A stretch of 64,000 bases of DNA from Chrysopilus asiliformis (lineage: Eukaryota; Arthropoda; Insecta; Diptera; Rhagionidae). The stretch is taken from contig OZ035961.1 in assembly GCA_964034945.1 (NCBI GenBank), positions 23,996,661 to 24,060,660 on the forward strand, written 5' to 3'. A model generated the notes under the pieces. That model saw only the letters and a list, made by a program, of their open reading frames with translations, was not told where the DNA came from and ran no database searches. Both the position numbers and the translations under genes were made by a program. Positions 24,386 to 37,479 of the stretch are shown here, in pieces (position 1 is the stretch's first letter; each line of letters begins with the position of its first letter).

Positions 24386-25382
24386 GTACAAGATTTCTCA
24401 AAAACTAATAGAGCTAGCGCCATGAAATTTTATAGGCATGTTGGGTCCTGAAATGGGACGATCCTATCAACTTTTGGTGGAAATCCGTTAACCGGAAGTA
24501 TCCAAAATGGCGGTTTTTCAAAAATCGCAATTTCGTTTTTCTCGATTTACTCCCAAACTACGCGTTTTTAGTGGCCTTAAGTATAACAAAACTTGGAGAA
24601 AATAAAAGTTCCCACACTTTTGTCTTTAGCTATAACTCGATATCTCAACCTGTTATCGAGATAAACCGTTATTTCCAAAAAAACAGTTTTTTGCGATTAT
24701 CTCAAAAACTAACTGGTTTTTGCTGACTGAATGTATGGAGTGAATTAATGAGAATGACATTCTGCACAATTTTGTCTTTTACCGTTATCCGTTATCTTTT
24801 ACCGTTATTGAGATATTTTCATTAATATGTAAAAAATCATATGTTTGCGAATAATTTGCAAACTAACGGTTTTTCGACAAATCAGTTAAAAGAAGAATTA
24901 AAGATGTTAACATTTTCTACATTTTTGCCATTTACCGTAAATTGATATCTTTTACCGTTCTCAAGTTATCTCAAATTTTGTACGTTTTTGATATTTTTGA
25001 ATAAACCAAGAATTTATTGGGAGGCCGTCTTAGGTTGACAACGAGACAGGGCTCTAGCGTAAATTGCACAGGGTCGTGGATTTTGTAGAAGAAAGTTTTG
25101 TGTTGACCACAACTGATATTTTTTTTGTATTTTAAAACAAAAGTTATAATTTCAATAAATACTTCTTCAAAAAAATGTTTCATATATATTTTATTTTTAC
25201 GTCACCATTTACCATTCAAGACATCATAGTTAAATTTGTAATATTTCTATTATGCATTTATGCAATGGTTTTTCACCCAGGGTCCGTGGGCAAGATTTGA
25301 CTATGAAAAGGGGTCCGTGGGCAAGTTTTGACTATGAAAGGGGTCCGTGGGCCAAAAAAGTTTGGGAACCACTGGTCAAAAG

Positions 25383-28300
25383 GAATACAAATTGATGGAA
25401 AACCAAATAAGTTACCGCAATATTCGTACAATTAGTGAGGAAATCGTATTTGTGGGTTCTTTTTTTAGATTTCTAAGATGTGTTATTGAGTATTTTCTGA
25501 TAAACAAGTCTTGTGGCAAAAAAAAATCTTTTAAATATTTTAATCATTTAAGCAGTTTTTAAGGCCCTTTTCGAGAGTTCGAAAAAAAACTCTAATTAGA
25601 GTCATGCAATCCAATTGGATTAAAAAAAATTGTCTCCAATTGGTTTTTGATGTATGAGAAAGTCATGTAGAACCACATTCTAAACGATTTTCGTCTAAAC
25701 AAGTTTTTGGAAAATAAAGAGTTTTCAAGAAAAGTGCAAAAATATTTTCCATATGTGTGGGGGCAGGACAAGGAGTTATTCAATTTTTCCCAACAATGGA
25801 AGGGCGTTTATTTTGGATAAAGGCCTATTCTGTACAAAATCTCACCTCAATTAGTTCTCGAGTTTCCAATTTTTTTTTTTAGGATCCCCAAATTTAAGAA
25901 ATTATTGGCATTTTTGGAAATAAGGCACACGAAAAAAAAATGAAAGTAGGTACGAAGTTTTCAGAATTTGATTTCGTAGCAGAGTGGTATATATATAATT
26001 TAACTTCCCGCTCCATTCGCTCGAAATTTTGGTTAAAAAACTCGTATTCTGAAAATTTAAGAACCTTTTTTTGGGCACTGAAAAATTTTGGATGTTGATC
26101 TTGTTAAGCTCTTGAAATTTCGGGCCTCTTGTACCTCCGGCTACACCCCTTCGACTTGCATAGTTCGAATAGAATCAAATAAAAATATAATTTCATTTTA
26201 ATTTTTATATATTTTTTTTTATCAACAAAAAAAAAACTGTTTCTAATTTAAAAAACTAACACGTATGACTGTATTTATTGCATTAAAGGTTCTGTAGATA
26301 TTTTTATTCAAGAATTTGTAAGGTTTTAGATACGGTAGGTCGGTTTTGTTAAAATCGGAGAGCACTTCTGATAGGAAAGGGCAGATAAAGTACTTTTTGA
26401 AACCGTATTCTAAATATTCGTGATTTTAATCGTCTTTTTTTACTTTTTGAAAATATTTAGGTGATAGTTTTTGAGAAATATCTAAAACTGTAACTCTTCA
26501 GTAATTTTTTTTCATAACAGTCATCTTAAAACTATTAACATAAAAAACCGAATTTTGGTTCGCTTGTTTATTTGTTCCAGCAAAACAAACAAAAAAAAAA
26601 GGAATTTTATAAAATGAAATTTTGAACATAAGATAATCGAATTGGGGATTGAAACATGTGGTACAAATTATTTTCGACATATCATTTGTCCTTAAAAAAT
26701 CCGTGCTTAGATAACATGTTTTGAAATTAATTTCACGTAATTTTTCAACACAGTCGGATTTAGTTGGATTACTTTTCCATACCTCCCTCATAGAAATGGT
26801 TCGCTTTGTGCAATTTTCCTCAAAATAATTGATAACTGCTAAACAGTTTATTTTTTATAATTTTTCCGAAAAAATGCCTTTGCTGTTCCTATCAAGTGTT
26901 TGTCAAGTGGATAAATTTCTAAAATATCAAAAAATAAATCTTTAATGAGATATTTTTCTTGAATGATGACATTTTCCGTAGGAGTAAAATTACATGTTAG
27001 ATGACAAAAAAAAATACTACTCTGACACAATATTATGTAATTCAAGTACGTTTTCCTTTTGCATAAAAGGAATCTCCTTTGACAATGAAAGTTAGTGACA
27101 AGAAGAGAAAATGGTGTCATTTGTGCAGGAATGACTGTCACTTATTGTCCGCGTCGGAATGCAACTATACAATTGGTGTTTTCCTTCTTTCACTCATAGT
27201 TTCCTTTTTCCTCGTTTTCCGCTTTTCCTTTTTTGTATTCTTGCTATTCATTGTACTTTGACAACACATTTTTCATCCCGACATGAGTAGTAAAAACACG
27301 ACTATGACCGTGTTGGAGGTTTTCCATTTTCCATTTTCCATTTTCCTCACAGCAATGGATTTGAGAGGGGAAGAGGAATTTCCTTTGCAGTTGCTGCAAA
27401 AGTAATTCCACGATCGCCTGCCACACTGTACAATATCAAAGGTTTTCCAACTTCAATTTGTTGTTGTTGTCTTTGTGGCTGTACCTCGGAAGAGTAAAGG
27501 AGCATAGAATTTGTAACAGTTATCCTTGGTAATACTTTATAGTAGTTGCACAATACGGATGGCATCACTTCATTTCATCCCATTTTTAGATCACGCTACC
27601 ATGGATTATCGTTGAACTTGCACCAATCCGCCACAAAAGACTTTTGTTACGAATAGTGCCATGTGAAAATGTAACATTTAGTAGTCACCATGACATCAGG
27701 ATCATCAGAAACAAGGACCAAAAAAGTCTACCGTCAAGACCGAAAAAATCGAGTTTTTTTGTTGTAGCGTTCTGCGCTTTTCTTGGGTGCATTACCCCGA
27801 GAAGTATCCTTTGAAGAAACCACACGAAATGCTTTTTTTACACAATTGCACACTCAAACCACTGCTTTCTACTATAACATTTGCCAAAAGTTTCTCAGCC
27901 AAAGTCTTCCTGTGATGTCCTCAAATAGTTCTAGCAAATGCATCTTTCATCACTCTTCGTTAGGGGATTGGAGAAGCTTCGCGAAGCTTCCGTAGGATTG
28001 TGGAAGAAACGTGCAGCTGGGAAATTCACTTCAAAACGTTTCAGGAATGTTGCAAAGAACACCTCAACATGTAGAAAAAAAAAACGTTGAGTAAATCAGG
28101 ATCAGATATCCATTTTCCCACATTGACAAAAACATTTTGTTACTTTCGCCAACACCGTCAGTTAAGTCGTTCAGAATCCGATTGTCTTTTCGACTTTTGT
28201 GAAATCAGACTATGGGGATTTTCGACAGGTTACACACCTTACCTATTATTATTCATATGTATGTGCAGTATAAAAAGATATTTGTATGCATTTCCATAGT

Positions 28301-28849
28301 CCTATATTGATCTTAAGTCAGAAAAAGCATTGAAAATGCAAACCACTTAACGATTTCAACTTTCCATGGAAAGTTTGAGTCAATTCGATGGTATCTATTA
28401 TTTCTTACATTCTTGTCGGTTGTCTTTGGCAGTTTCTAATAAAGTTTTGTACGAAATTCAACATTTATCACAGCCAAAATTGATTCTTAGTTATTTTGGA
28501 TAAATCAAGCTTTCCATTTGGATTCGAAAATTCATCAGAAACATCTTTTATTACGGAATTATTCAACAAACCGACGAGACGGCATGAAGGATCCTCATGG
28601 TGTTTGCTAGATTTACTGTGAAGTTGTAACAAGATTACATTTTGCTTAACAAATTCTCAGTTTTTTTTTCTGGTGTTTGTTCCTCGTAAGTGACAGTGAC
28701 AGATTGAGTAATTGAAAGACACAATATTTTGAAGATGGCAATGACAGCAGCAGTTGCTTTTATTTGCACAGAAAAAAATCCTCATCTGTATGATGTATTA
28801 GAAAAGTTTCGTATTTATTTTTCTATTAAGCTAAAATCAACTGGAAATG
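25383..28849. other. intron with one dispersed-repeat copy
   Basis: A reverse-orientation copy of the 147-bp family is recognisable at about 25600-25790 (CCAATTGG, TTTTGATGTATGAG, AAAGTCATGTAGAACCA, then TTTTCAAGAAAA and ATATGTGTGGGG). The rest shows no supported gene. Short ORFs such as 26498-26791 and 26848-27141 lack domains. Confidence 0.4.
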
Positions 28850-28879
28850 CAAGTGTTTATTAAAATTTTTAACTAATCA

Positions 28880-29199
28880 AAAATGAATGAATTATAATTT
28901 TTTTATTAAAAATAATGTGTGGAAAGTTTGATTTTATGGCAAAACGCTGTACTGGTTTGTAGTGGAAAGCCAAAATATTTGACAATGGCGGAATGTCATA
29001 ATCAAAAATTTTATGATAAAATGCGCCGCAGGTGACATTTTTTTAAAATAAAGACGCGATGGAAGTGGAAACTTTAGAAAAAGTACATTTTCGATTTAAA
29101 AATGAAATCACATGATCTGGGACAAAAATTTAGATGCCGGGTCACAATCCTTAAATCCAAGGCTGTATCGGAAAATCCGGGACGTGTGGTAACCCTAGT
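28880..29199 (-). repeat. copy of the GGTGACCATACGTC / CCTGCGGCGC repeat, inverted
   Basis: The right edge GGGACGTGTGGTAACCCTAG (29180-29199) is the inverse of the left edges at 31929 and 58602. Inside, GCGCCGCAGGTGACATTTTTT (about 29022) and a CTTAAATCCAAGG block match the family. The far end was not found. Confidence 0.45.
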
Positions 29200-30589
29200 T
29201 ATGCTGTCATGAATCACCCAATTCTAGAGCTTTATCTAGGCTTACAACTAATTTCGAGGCCTTAACGTCTAGGAGGAGTCCAGTACCCTAATAAGGCCTT
29301 ATATTACAGTTATATTTTCCCACAATTTTTCTATTAACAAGAACAGAACACGTGAAATGACACGACTATCAGAATCGGGGTGTTAATTTCGCAACAACAC
29401 TAGAATTAATGTGGCCTAAAAATTGTCAAAATTAATTTTTTTTGTTCACAAATAATTTACTTGTAAGATATTTTAAAAGAAAATATATTATACATGAAGG
29501 GTAAATTGAATGCTCAAAAAAAAAGAAAAAGTTTGCTGTATTCCGCAAAACTGTCAATTATTAGCTTTGATGTACTTGGTTTGAGGTTATGTGGCATGCC
29601 CTCTAGAACTTAGTCAAATTTGTTCCTAATTAACAAGCTTAACTTTTCCATCTTTAGTTCACTTTTAACACAACATACTTATAGCAAAATCTTACAACTA
29701 TCTAAGATGCTCCAGGGCTGACTGCCGCATGTTTTCGTATCCCTAATCTTGAATCCCCTATTCCCGTTTTATTAAAACTTTGCCTTCTTTTGGTTCATGC
29801 CAAAGTGCATCTGTCAAATCATTATGTCATGTCATGTACTTTTCCAGAAAGAAGTTTTTTTTTTGCCAAACGAAAGTATCATGTTACCACTGGAGGAAAG
29901 AAATAACTCGATCCGTTCTCCACCACCTGCCTGAATGCTCATCACCCACTTTACCATCGCATCGCCCATTTTCTTCATCTATAATTTTACTTTTGCGTCC
30001 ATCATACATCTCCTGTACGGTGTAGTAAAAAATACCATAATGTCTAAAACTGGATGGAACGGAAGAATCTCCAAAGGACGTTGAGTTGTTACCTATTATG
30101 CCACAACCATGGAAAAATGTTCTTATTTCTCTTTACATGATATGCTGTTATCCGAATATCGTACATTTTTCGTTGCATAGACAGACAGGTATGGTACATT
30201 CATTAAAATCATACAATGTTTACCCGGAGAGCTACATATGTAATAAGAACATTACATCCCTTAAGGACAGATATAGAAACCTTTCACGAGAAAGTAGAAC
30301 AGTTCTCTTCTTAGAATTTTGAACACAACGAGGAACCAACATCGTTAAAAAACAAGTTCCTTTTCAAGATGTTGATTTTGGCTCAACTTGGACAGCCATC
30401 CACGTTTTTTTTTAAAGTAAATGAAAATAAATTCTACTCTACGTCATGAATGAACCGAAAATGAGAAACGAATGCATTTTAGCAAACGAAGAATTTCCAA
30501 GCAGCATAGTATCGCGTGTTCATGTTAAAATGAATAATAATCTGATTTTCTTAACTGGTTTAGTGATAGTTTATTATAACCACTGCTGG
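29200..30589. other. intron, no recognised feature
   Basis: Mixed A/T-rich sequence with chance ORFs up to 81 codons (29780-30025, 30086-30322) and no domain or repeat signature. Confidence 0.4.
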
Positions 30590-30599
30590 CAGCGTAAAA

Positions 30600-31220
30600 T
30601 AAGCAATTAATTACGCGTAAATAAAGTATGTAATTAACCCTGGCTTTGATGGGTAATTAATGTAGTTTATGTAATTAATGTAATTTATGTAATTAATTGA
30701 AGCTTTCCCAAGTGTAGCAGATAAAATTAAAGATTTTTTTATATGGAAAGCAATAATAAAATTTGTTGTACGAAACTTCACTTGGTTTTCCTCAACTGGA
30801 TTGGCACGGTGAAATATAAAATACATGTTTTTATTTAATCAATACTTTATTAGGATCTATACTTGTCCTAATTCACTATAGTTAATGTCGAAAATAGCTT
30901 ATCGCCATCCAATTTTCTTGAACTTGCTGTAATTTTTGTCATAATATTCTACGACACGATCTATGTTGAACCAACGAACTAGTCTCATTTGAAGAAAACA
31001 AAAACGCCACGTCGTGGCACACACGTAGGATTTTCAAGTGATTCAAAATTTTAATTTTGCTACCAATGGATTTAGTTACATTAGTCACACTAATTACAAT
31101 CCGTTACATTAATTACAATTGGTTACATTAATTACAATCGGTTACAAAGAATTACTTTAATTACATTACATTATTTACATGTAATTTATCAAAATGAGTT
31201 GTTTACGCGTAATTTACCGA
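30600..31220. repeat. repeat with inverted TTACGCGTAA ends and ATTAATGTAA blocks
   Basis: The left side has AATTAATTACGCGTAAATAA and then three to four TATGTAATTAATGTA-type units (30605-30700). The right side has three GGTTACATTAATTACAAT-type units and ends GTTTACGCGTAATTTACC (31060-31218). The ends are roughly inverse to each other. It may be a degraded inverted-repeat transposon of about 620 bp or two related repeat blocks. The middle part is unrecognised. Confidence 0.45.
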
Positions 31221-31928
31221 CAATAGCTGAAGCTTGATTTATCCGGTGAGCTCAAGGGGAACACGGAAAATTTGTCACATTTGTGTGTTTTTCTTACCAG
31301 ATATAAAGATTTTTCTGAAACCAGTGTTTTTTCACTCGAATTTACTCACATCCACCCTATTCTCACTCTAATTAACTTTGGAGAGACTCACCCAATTTTT
31401 AATAAAAAGTAAGGAGTTTTTGTTATGTGAACTTTCTTTCTAATCATTTTTATCTAATATCCTCCCCATATCCCAATTCTATGCTTACCTGTTATCAATC
31501 CACGACCATCGAAATAAAGATGTTCCAAACTTTCATTTCTCGTTTTTTTTTCATTATTTTTTCCCAAAATAATGACGTCCTTTTGAATCTTTTTCGGACC
31601 ATCACAGAGGATATGATTTAATTGCAGGCAAAAGAGATCCAACGTGTAAGCTCCAGGCATCAAAAAAAAATAAAGGTCCAGATTTGCGTTAGATGGTTTG
31701 ATGCTAATTAAGGTATATCGTACATTAAAACCTATCTAAAGTAGAGTTCGAATTGAATAGTAGATATATCTATCTATCTATCGAGCAAAACGTCTAAAGA
31801 ATCCGCCTATAAAATCCATCTATCCTAAAATATTAACGTTTGATGTATGTATATTCAGTTAGCCGAGAATGCTGGATATCTAAATATCTGTCTGTATCTG
31901 AGCTCCATCTCTAGCAATACCTCATAAG
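31221..31928. other. intron; TATC microsatellite
   Basis: A short TATC tract lies at about 31764-31779; a related CTATCTATCTATCTG is found at about 32405. No other feature was recognised. Confidence 0.5.
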
Positions 31929-32371
31929 TAGGGTGACCATATTTATTTTGGGTGAATCCGGGACAGAGGAGTAAAGAGGCGGGGATGGGAAGGGGGATGA
32001 TGGCTGAAATGGACCAACAAATTTTGTATCAAAGAATAAAATTTGATTTGAAGGAAAACCAAGGAAAAACATTTCTGAAATGTGCGCCGCAGTCGAGATT
32101 TTTTAAACAGAATGCGGCGCATTTAAATCAAATGAACTAGACTTTTTGCGTTCTTTTTACGTTTCATAAATAATCGCAATGGGAATTGTAGAAACACGGA
32201 AATTGTTACATGCGTATCTTATCGAAAACTGTTGAAAAAATGCGCGGCTGGCAAAAAAAAAATGTGATTTGGAGCACCTCCCATATTCGCGATCGTTCTT
32301 TTACCGTTTGATAGATTATAAGACAGTAAAATGAAAAATCCGAGACCGAATACGGGACGTATGGTCACCTT
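31929..32371. mobile_element. non-autonomous inverted-repeat element, TAGGGTGACCATA family (443 bp)
   Basis: The left end TAGGGTGACCATATT is matched by GGGACGTATGGTCACCTTT at the right, and an inward GAATCCGGGAC / GTCCCG motif is present at both ends. GCGCCGCAGTCGAG and GAATGCGGCGCATTT are inside. No ORF of transposase type and no clean target duplication is seen. This is the only copy in the window with both ends and so defines the family. Its superfamily is not assignable from these data. Confidence 0.6.
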
Positions 32372-34534
32372 TCTTGTAAGCTACTTTATAAATGTTGAAA
32401 TTTACCTATCTATCTATCTGTGCACATATCTTCTACTTTTCAGCCTATCTACTTGTCTACTTTTGTGATAGCAGCATATTTCACCTGTATAAGTGCGCGT
32501 TTTTCGTTTTTCACTTGTAAAATTTTATCGAGCTGAAGAATTTTAAAGGAACTTGATGTGAAAGAGGCCTATTTACTTTCAGCTTTTCCTCACGAAAATG
32601 AAATTTTTTGGTATTTTATCAAAATGAATAGCTCTATTGAATGTCTTAATTCTTTACATTACATTCTCAATCTCCTTGCGATCTCTTTATACCTCTTATC
32701 CTCGTCTCTGTGCCATTTTCCCTCCTTTTTTTTCTCGAAATAATTTGTTCGTCTTTTTACTACTTATTCCGAACGAGGGAAGAGGAGAAGCTCTAAAAAA
32801 AATTCTGTATTCTTAGAAAATTTCCCTTTAAAAATTGAAAATGAAAATTTTAATGTTGTTTTTTTTTTCGAAGTCCTATGATATTTCCCTGTTTTGTAGA
32901 TCCAAGAACAGCAATAGAATTTCTCATTGGGTTGATTTTAATTCAGTTTAAAGGTTTACAGCGTCTTAGACGAATGAATTGACTCCTTTCATGAATTTTT
33001 AACCAATATAAATTCTTTATTATTAGATTACATAAAATTTAGGAAAATGTCAATCTGTCAGTTACATTTCTGAATATGTTAAATCGTGAAACTCTGTATT
33101 TAATTGTTATTTTTGTACAACAATGTATCTTTTCAAAACAATCCTGGAATATTTAATAATCAAATGTTTTGGGTTTGTCATAATTTCGAAATTATCCACA
33201 ATTCCTCCGTTCATTTAAGTATTTTTATTGAAACTGAGCATTTGTAAAGAGCTTAAAGCTAAAATTGGAACATAATAGTGGCCACGTGAAAAACCACATT
33301 TCTGTTTTGAAAAAAAAACTGTTTTGTTAAAGAAATGGATTTTTTTCTGGAATTATTTTCAAACATTTTCTTTTGACTTGAAACGATTTCAAGGTATTAT
33401 TTTGTACATGTGGACTGAAAATCTGAGTATTATCTGCAAATAAAAATCCCTTATTTAGAAGGCCAGATTTAAAAGGTTCTGAATATTTTATGTTTAAATT
33501 AAAAATGGGAAATAATAATAAAAAAATGTGGCATATAGGCAATTTTATCAAAGGTAATTTGATGTCTCGAAATTTAACATAGCTGAAAAAAAGAATTTTC
33601 ATATAAATATCTGACTTAATTATGGAGTTCTGCCAGACCGATTTAAATTATTCTTTGTTTAAGAGAAAGCGGCAATTATATGAGTTTGCACAAAAATTCA
33701 TATTTTTTAACCGTTTATACTCTGACACAAAATTCTGAAATTTATTTCTGAAAGACGCCTGAACTGGAACTTTTTCATACCAAATCGCCGCAATAAATTC
33801 AAATTAACAACTTTTGTTAAAGGAATTTATTCTGCAACAGCTGAATAAAATTCTCCAAATAAATTCAGAATAAAATTCGCGAAGAAATTCAAGAAAAAAT
33901 CGCCAGTATAAACGGAACCTAGGACTCGAAGTGAATTAAGTTAGAACCTGAATCGTACGTCGATGCGTCCGTCATGCGTCCGTCCGGTAGACTGTTTTAT
34001 GCGGTGACAGTTGGGTACGGCAACGAATCACTTCTTCTTCACTTTTTTTGCACTTCTTCTATTAGTTTATCGTCGAAACAATTACTTTCAATTTTTCCAT
34101 ACTTAAATTGCTTAAATCGTAACCAAACTTTTTTGCGAAATGCCATTTCCGTGCGTTGCCGCATGTAAAAGTAGAAAGTCGACTACTCTATGCGGTGAAA
34201 GTGCGTTGCCGCATCGGACAAACGCATTATTAGGGGAGTACTCATAGCAGCCCGTTGATTTTACTTTCACCGCATCGAACTGTCAACGTGACGGACGTAT
34301 GTTTCTGGTTCTCCCTTTAGACATAACCAAAAATAAACATCGCCAAATCAAATTAATTTCCACAATTAGAGAACCCAGTCTCAACGAGTAGAGAACCTGT
34401 ATACCAGAAAAGTTTTGCGGTAATTTAATAATGGGCGCAAAACTTCAATAAACTATGATCAGTTACAAAAAAGCGATAGCGTTAGGTCTCATCTTCAGAA
34501 AAAATGGTTTAGGTTTTGTAAAGATAACGCAATT
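32372..34534. other. intron; possible inverted-repeat element near 33955-34310
   Basis: GCGTCCGTCATGCGTCCGTC (33965) with TTATGCGGTGACAGTT, and the opposing ACTTTCACCGCATCGAACTG with GTGACGGACG (34265-34300), look like imperfect inverted ends. Two GTTGCCGCAT motifs lie between. I could not define boundaries. The remainder shows nothing I recognise. Confidence 0.35.
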
Positions 34535-34539
34535 CTTTC

Positions 34540-34945
34540 TGGGGATACTTTCCAAGTAACCAAAAATGGTTACATATCGGTTTTGCGACGGTCGCACAAT
34601 TTGGGTTGCAAAATATATAAATAGTTACGAATTGGTTGCTGCAACGTCATAACAACATTTCTACAACTGTTTTTGCCCAATTTTTTTGTGACTATCGTCG
34701 TCACAAAATAATTGTTGCACAACCGGTTCCGCAGAATTTCATTTTTCACGAAGCGTGACAAGCTGGAGGGGGTAGATCAAGTGTGACGTCAATGTCAATG
34801 TAAACTTGCATTTACAAGGATTTTTTTGCGACCGGTTACAAAGTAACCGATTTGCAAGGATTTTTCTGCGACCGGTTACAAATCAATCGATTTGTAACGG
34901 TTTTTTTTTAGAACGGTTATAAAGTAATCAATTTGCAACCGATTT
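34540..34945. repeat. GTTACAAAGTAACC repeat with tandem units of about 40 bp
   Basis: Between 34817 and 34940 three diverged units of about 40 bp read AAGGATTTTTTTGCGACCGG then TTACAAAGTAACCGATTTGC. The left part (34550-34760) includes GGTTGCAAAATATATAAATAG, GTTGCTGCAACGTCA and TTGTTGCACAACCGG. A related copy lies at 42955-43385, sharing GGGTTGCAAAATATAT, a GTTGCACAA block and GTGTGATGTCAAGGTAAACTTG. Likely a dispersed non-coding repeat of unknown class. Confidence 0.55.
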
Positions 34946-37078
34946 TAATATGACCGGTCATCGGAAATAGTTAAGAAAGTGATTTCTAAGAAAAAAATTA
35001 GTCATTTAAGTAAAAAAAATTTTCCTAGCTTAATAAATTTCTTTTCCTATCAATAAATGATAAAATAATATCGATAATTCTATTAATGATGGCAATAATG
35101 CAGTATAATTTACAACAATCACAATGACTATCATATTTTCAAATTTAAATTGAAAATTCATTGACAATGTCTGAAAATTAAGCTTCTCTCTTCCGATGTA
35201 TAAATTAAAACAGATTTTACTCTGAATTTGTTTAAAAGTTGGAAAAGCTTGTTTTAAAAGTGCGGCAATTAAAAAGTCCATCGTTATTTCCCAGCAAAAA
35301 ACGAACTTTTTACACTCAAAAAAAGTCTCCGAAACTTTGTTAATACTTTGTGTTATTTTACGGCAAAAGAAAAAATAAAATGTTTAAATGATTTTAAAAT
35401 TCTAAGTAGATGAGATTACAAATAGACATCAATCTGTCTACATTTATGGACTTTTGCAACTTTCACAGCAGTAGCAATCAATTAATTAAATGTTTGATGA
35501 AATACTAGAAGACCCACCTTGGTTGTCGCCTTGAAATCAATCTATATCTATAAAATCTGTCTACAGGCAGAATCTTGCAAATGTATTTTATGCTACTATT
35601 TTTAGATGGTTAAAATAAGTTTAGCTTTTCGGGTTGGTCTATGTAGGTCATCGTTGCCAGGATTTCACATCTAATCGAAATATGCCGGTCTTCGGATTTC
35701 TTATTCATTTTATCAAAATTATATTAGATGAAAGAGACAGAGGAGTTAAGCTTCCCAATATTATATTAGCCGCTTAAGTTAAATCTTTATGCAAAATCAA
35801 GTTAAACAAGCAATTTGGTCTCTATCTCAGACCATAACATTAAAATGGTGGCTGTAAAGTTTGAAAATCCCTCCATTCTCATAAGTAAAAGTATAGATAT
35901 GAATATAATTTTGTACTGGAGTTTATCCTTCCTTTCGGGTGCGTTTTTGTGTTAGCAAAGGGGAAATTTTCGTACTCTCGGCTGTGGTTTGAATGCCTGC
36001 TTTTAGATTGAAATAATTTTAGCTACTTGCGGATGCATAGGACCACATTTACGATTATAGGTGTAAATATGGAGGGTTACTTACCGTACCGTAACCATGA
36101 ACCAAATGGTAAATGCTTACTCTAACGCCAGCCACCAGCCATCCGCGCCAGAAAAAGGTACTTGTATTTTTATCGTTCGCTAGATTTTATGTTGGCAACA
36201 ATGACAGGCGACGTATTTATCGTAGGAAACCTAAATGTCTACCTGTTTGCCTAACATCGTAGTAATTTTGATTATGACAACAAAGAAACATGTCCTAAGA
36301 AACATAACAGCCGACAACAGCATCTTATAAGGACAATTCTTGGCTGCGGTCGTTTAGCGCAGTTGAATTTCCAACGGAGCCACCAGCACCCGTCATTCAA
36401 CGACAACGGTGTCGGTAGCGATAATGACGATGATTAACGCAAACCTTTTCCTAAAAGCATATTCTAATACAGTTTCTAATTTAATGTGCTACTTTAATGG
36501 ATGCATTAAAACACACGCGTAAATGTAAACACACAATAAAGTCTACTAAAATCTTGTTGCTTCGAAATGGTGGTACGTTCAGATCCTCGACTTGGCTTCG
36601 GTGAAGTACACTTCCAGTTACAGAAGCAACACCAAAAACATAAGCATAAAAGCAACAGCGCCAGGTATAGCATTTAAAGGGGGTTATACTATAGTACTAA
36701 CCTGTGAAGATGTGGAAAATTTTGAATAAGGATAAAAGATTAAGTGTGTGAATAGAAACAGTAGGTAATAGGGGGGGACGCGAGATGAAGGTGGGTTATG
36801 GTTAAGTGGATAAGCGAATAGGTAATACTGGTTTTTTGGGTTTTGTGTTTGGTTTAACTACCGAAAGTCCTTCATTCTTCGGTTTATGGACACGTAACAC
36901 ACTCAAAAGGTACTTTGATGCCGTTGCTGTACAGATCTCACGACAAAAGCGACCATGCGGAACAATCCTTGTGAGATACATTGAGTTGTAGCCTTTCGAT
37001 TGGGTTGCATGGAAAATTATATCTAATTTTTTCAAAATAATGAAACAAAAACTGCTTTTTTTACTAGAAAAAATTCTT
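34946..37078. other. intron, apparently unique; G+C rises near 36100-36450
   Basis: No element ends or long repeats were seen. The segment 36115-36440 is less A/T-rich than its surroundings (CCAGCCACCAGCCATCCGCG and other CAC/CAG-rich strings) and contains no long open frame. It could be an alternative leader exon or regulatory DNA, but nothing in the sequence proves this. Confidence 0.35.
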
Positions 37079-37262
37079 GTCCGTCTATCTGTCCGTCTGT
37101 CTGTCCGTTTGTCTGTCCTTCTGTCTGTCCGTCTGTCTGCTCGTCTGTCTGTCCGTTTGTCTGTGCTTCTGTCTGCCCGTCTGTTTGTTCGTCCGTCTGT
37201 TCGTCTGTCTGTCTGTGTGCCTGTCCGTTTGTCTGTCTGTCCATCAGTCTGTATGTCCGTGA
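37079..37262. repeat. degenerate (GTCTGTCC)n tract
   Basis: About 184 bp of mutated 8-bp GTCTGTCC / GTCTGTTC units. All reading frames stay open on both strands, which explains the Ser/Val/Leu- or Thr/Asp/Arg-rich chance ORFs here. It is followed by the dispersed repeat at 37480. Confidence 0.85.
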
Positions 37263-37479
37263 ACACCATGAATTTTACCAATGAACATTTATATAGCCGA
37301 GTCTAAGTAAACTTGAAACTAGCGATTTTTAGTAGTGATACAACTGCCAGTGACAAATTAATGACAGCCCGTTAGAAAGGGACTTTCCGTGTACTACTAA
37401 AATTTGCTAGTTTTAAGCTTACTTAGACTTGACTTTATAAATGTGCATTGGTAAGGCTTTATAACTTTTGAAAAGACTG

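Larger units (their letters stand above)
22726..25374. mobile_element. non-autonomous hAT element (2649 bp) with nested repeats
   Basis: The termini are CAGTGGTTCCCAAAG on the left and TTTGGGAACCACTG on the right, followed by GGTCC/GGACC-rich sub-terminal sequence. An exact 8-bp target duplication GTCAAAAG flanks them (22718-22725 and 25375-25382). Ends of the form CAGNGGTTCCCAAA and 8-bp duplications are hallmarks of hAT transposons. No transposase ORF is present. The element carries a large hairpin (22981-23254), a minisatellite-like composite (23283-23745) and the 8-bp array (23974-24385), so it has grown by nested insertion or expansion. Confidence 0.85.

Noticed and set aside
23947..24451. 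Long Ser/Val/Cys/Gln-repeat proteins (150-160 residues)
   Set aside because: They are translations of the 8-bp tandem array, which is open in all frames because 24 nt is a multiple of three. No start context or unique sequence supports a gene.
36802..37306. Thr/Asp/Arg- and Ser/Val/Leu-repeat ORFs on both strands
   Set aside because: They come from the degenerate GTCTGTCC tract; being open on both strands is a low-complexity effect.
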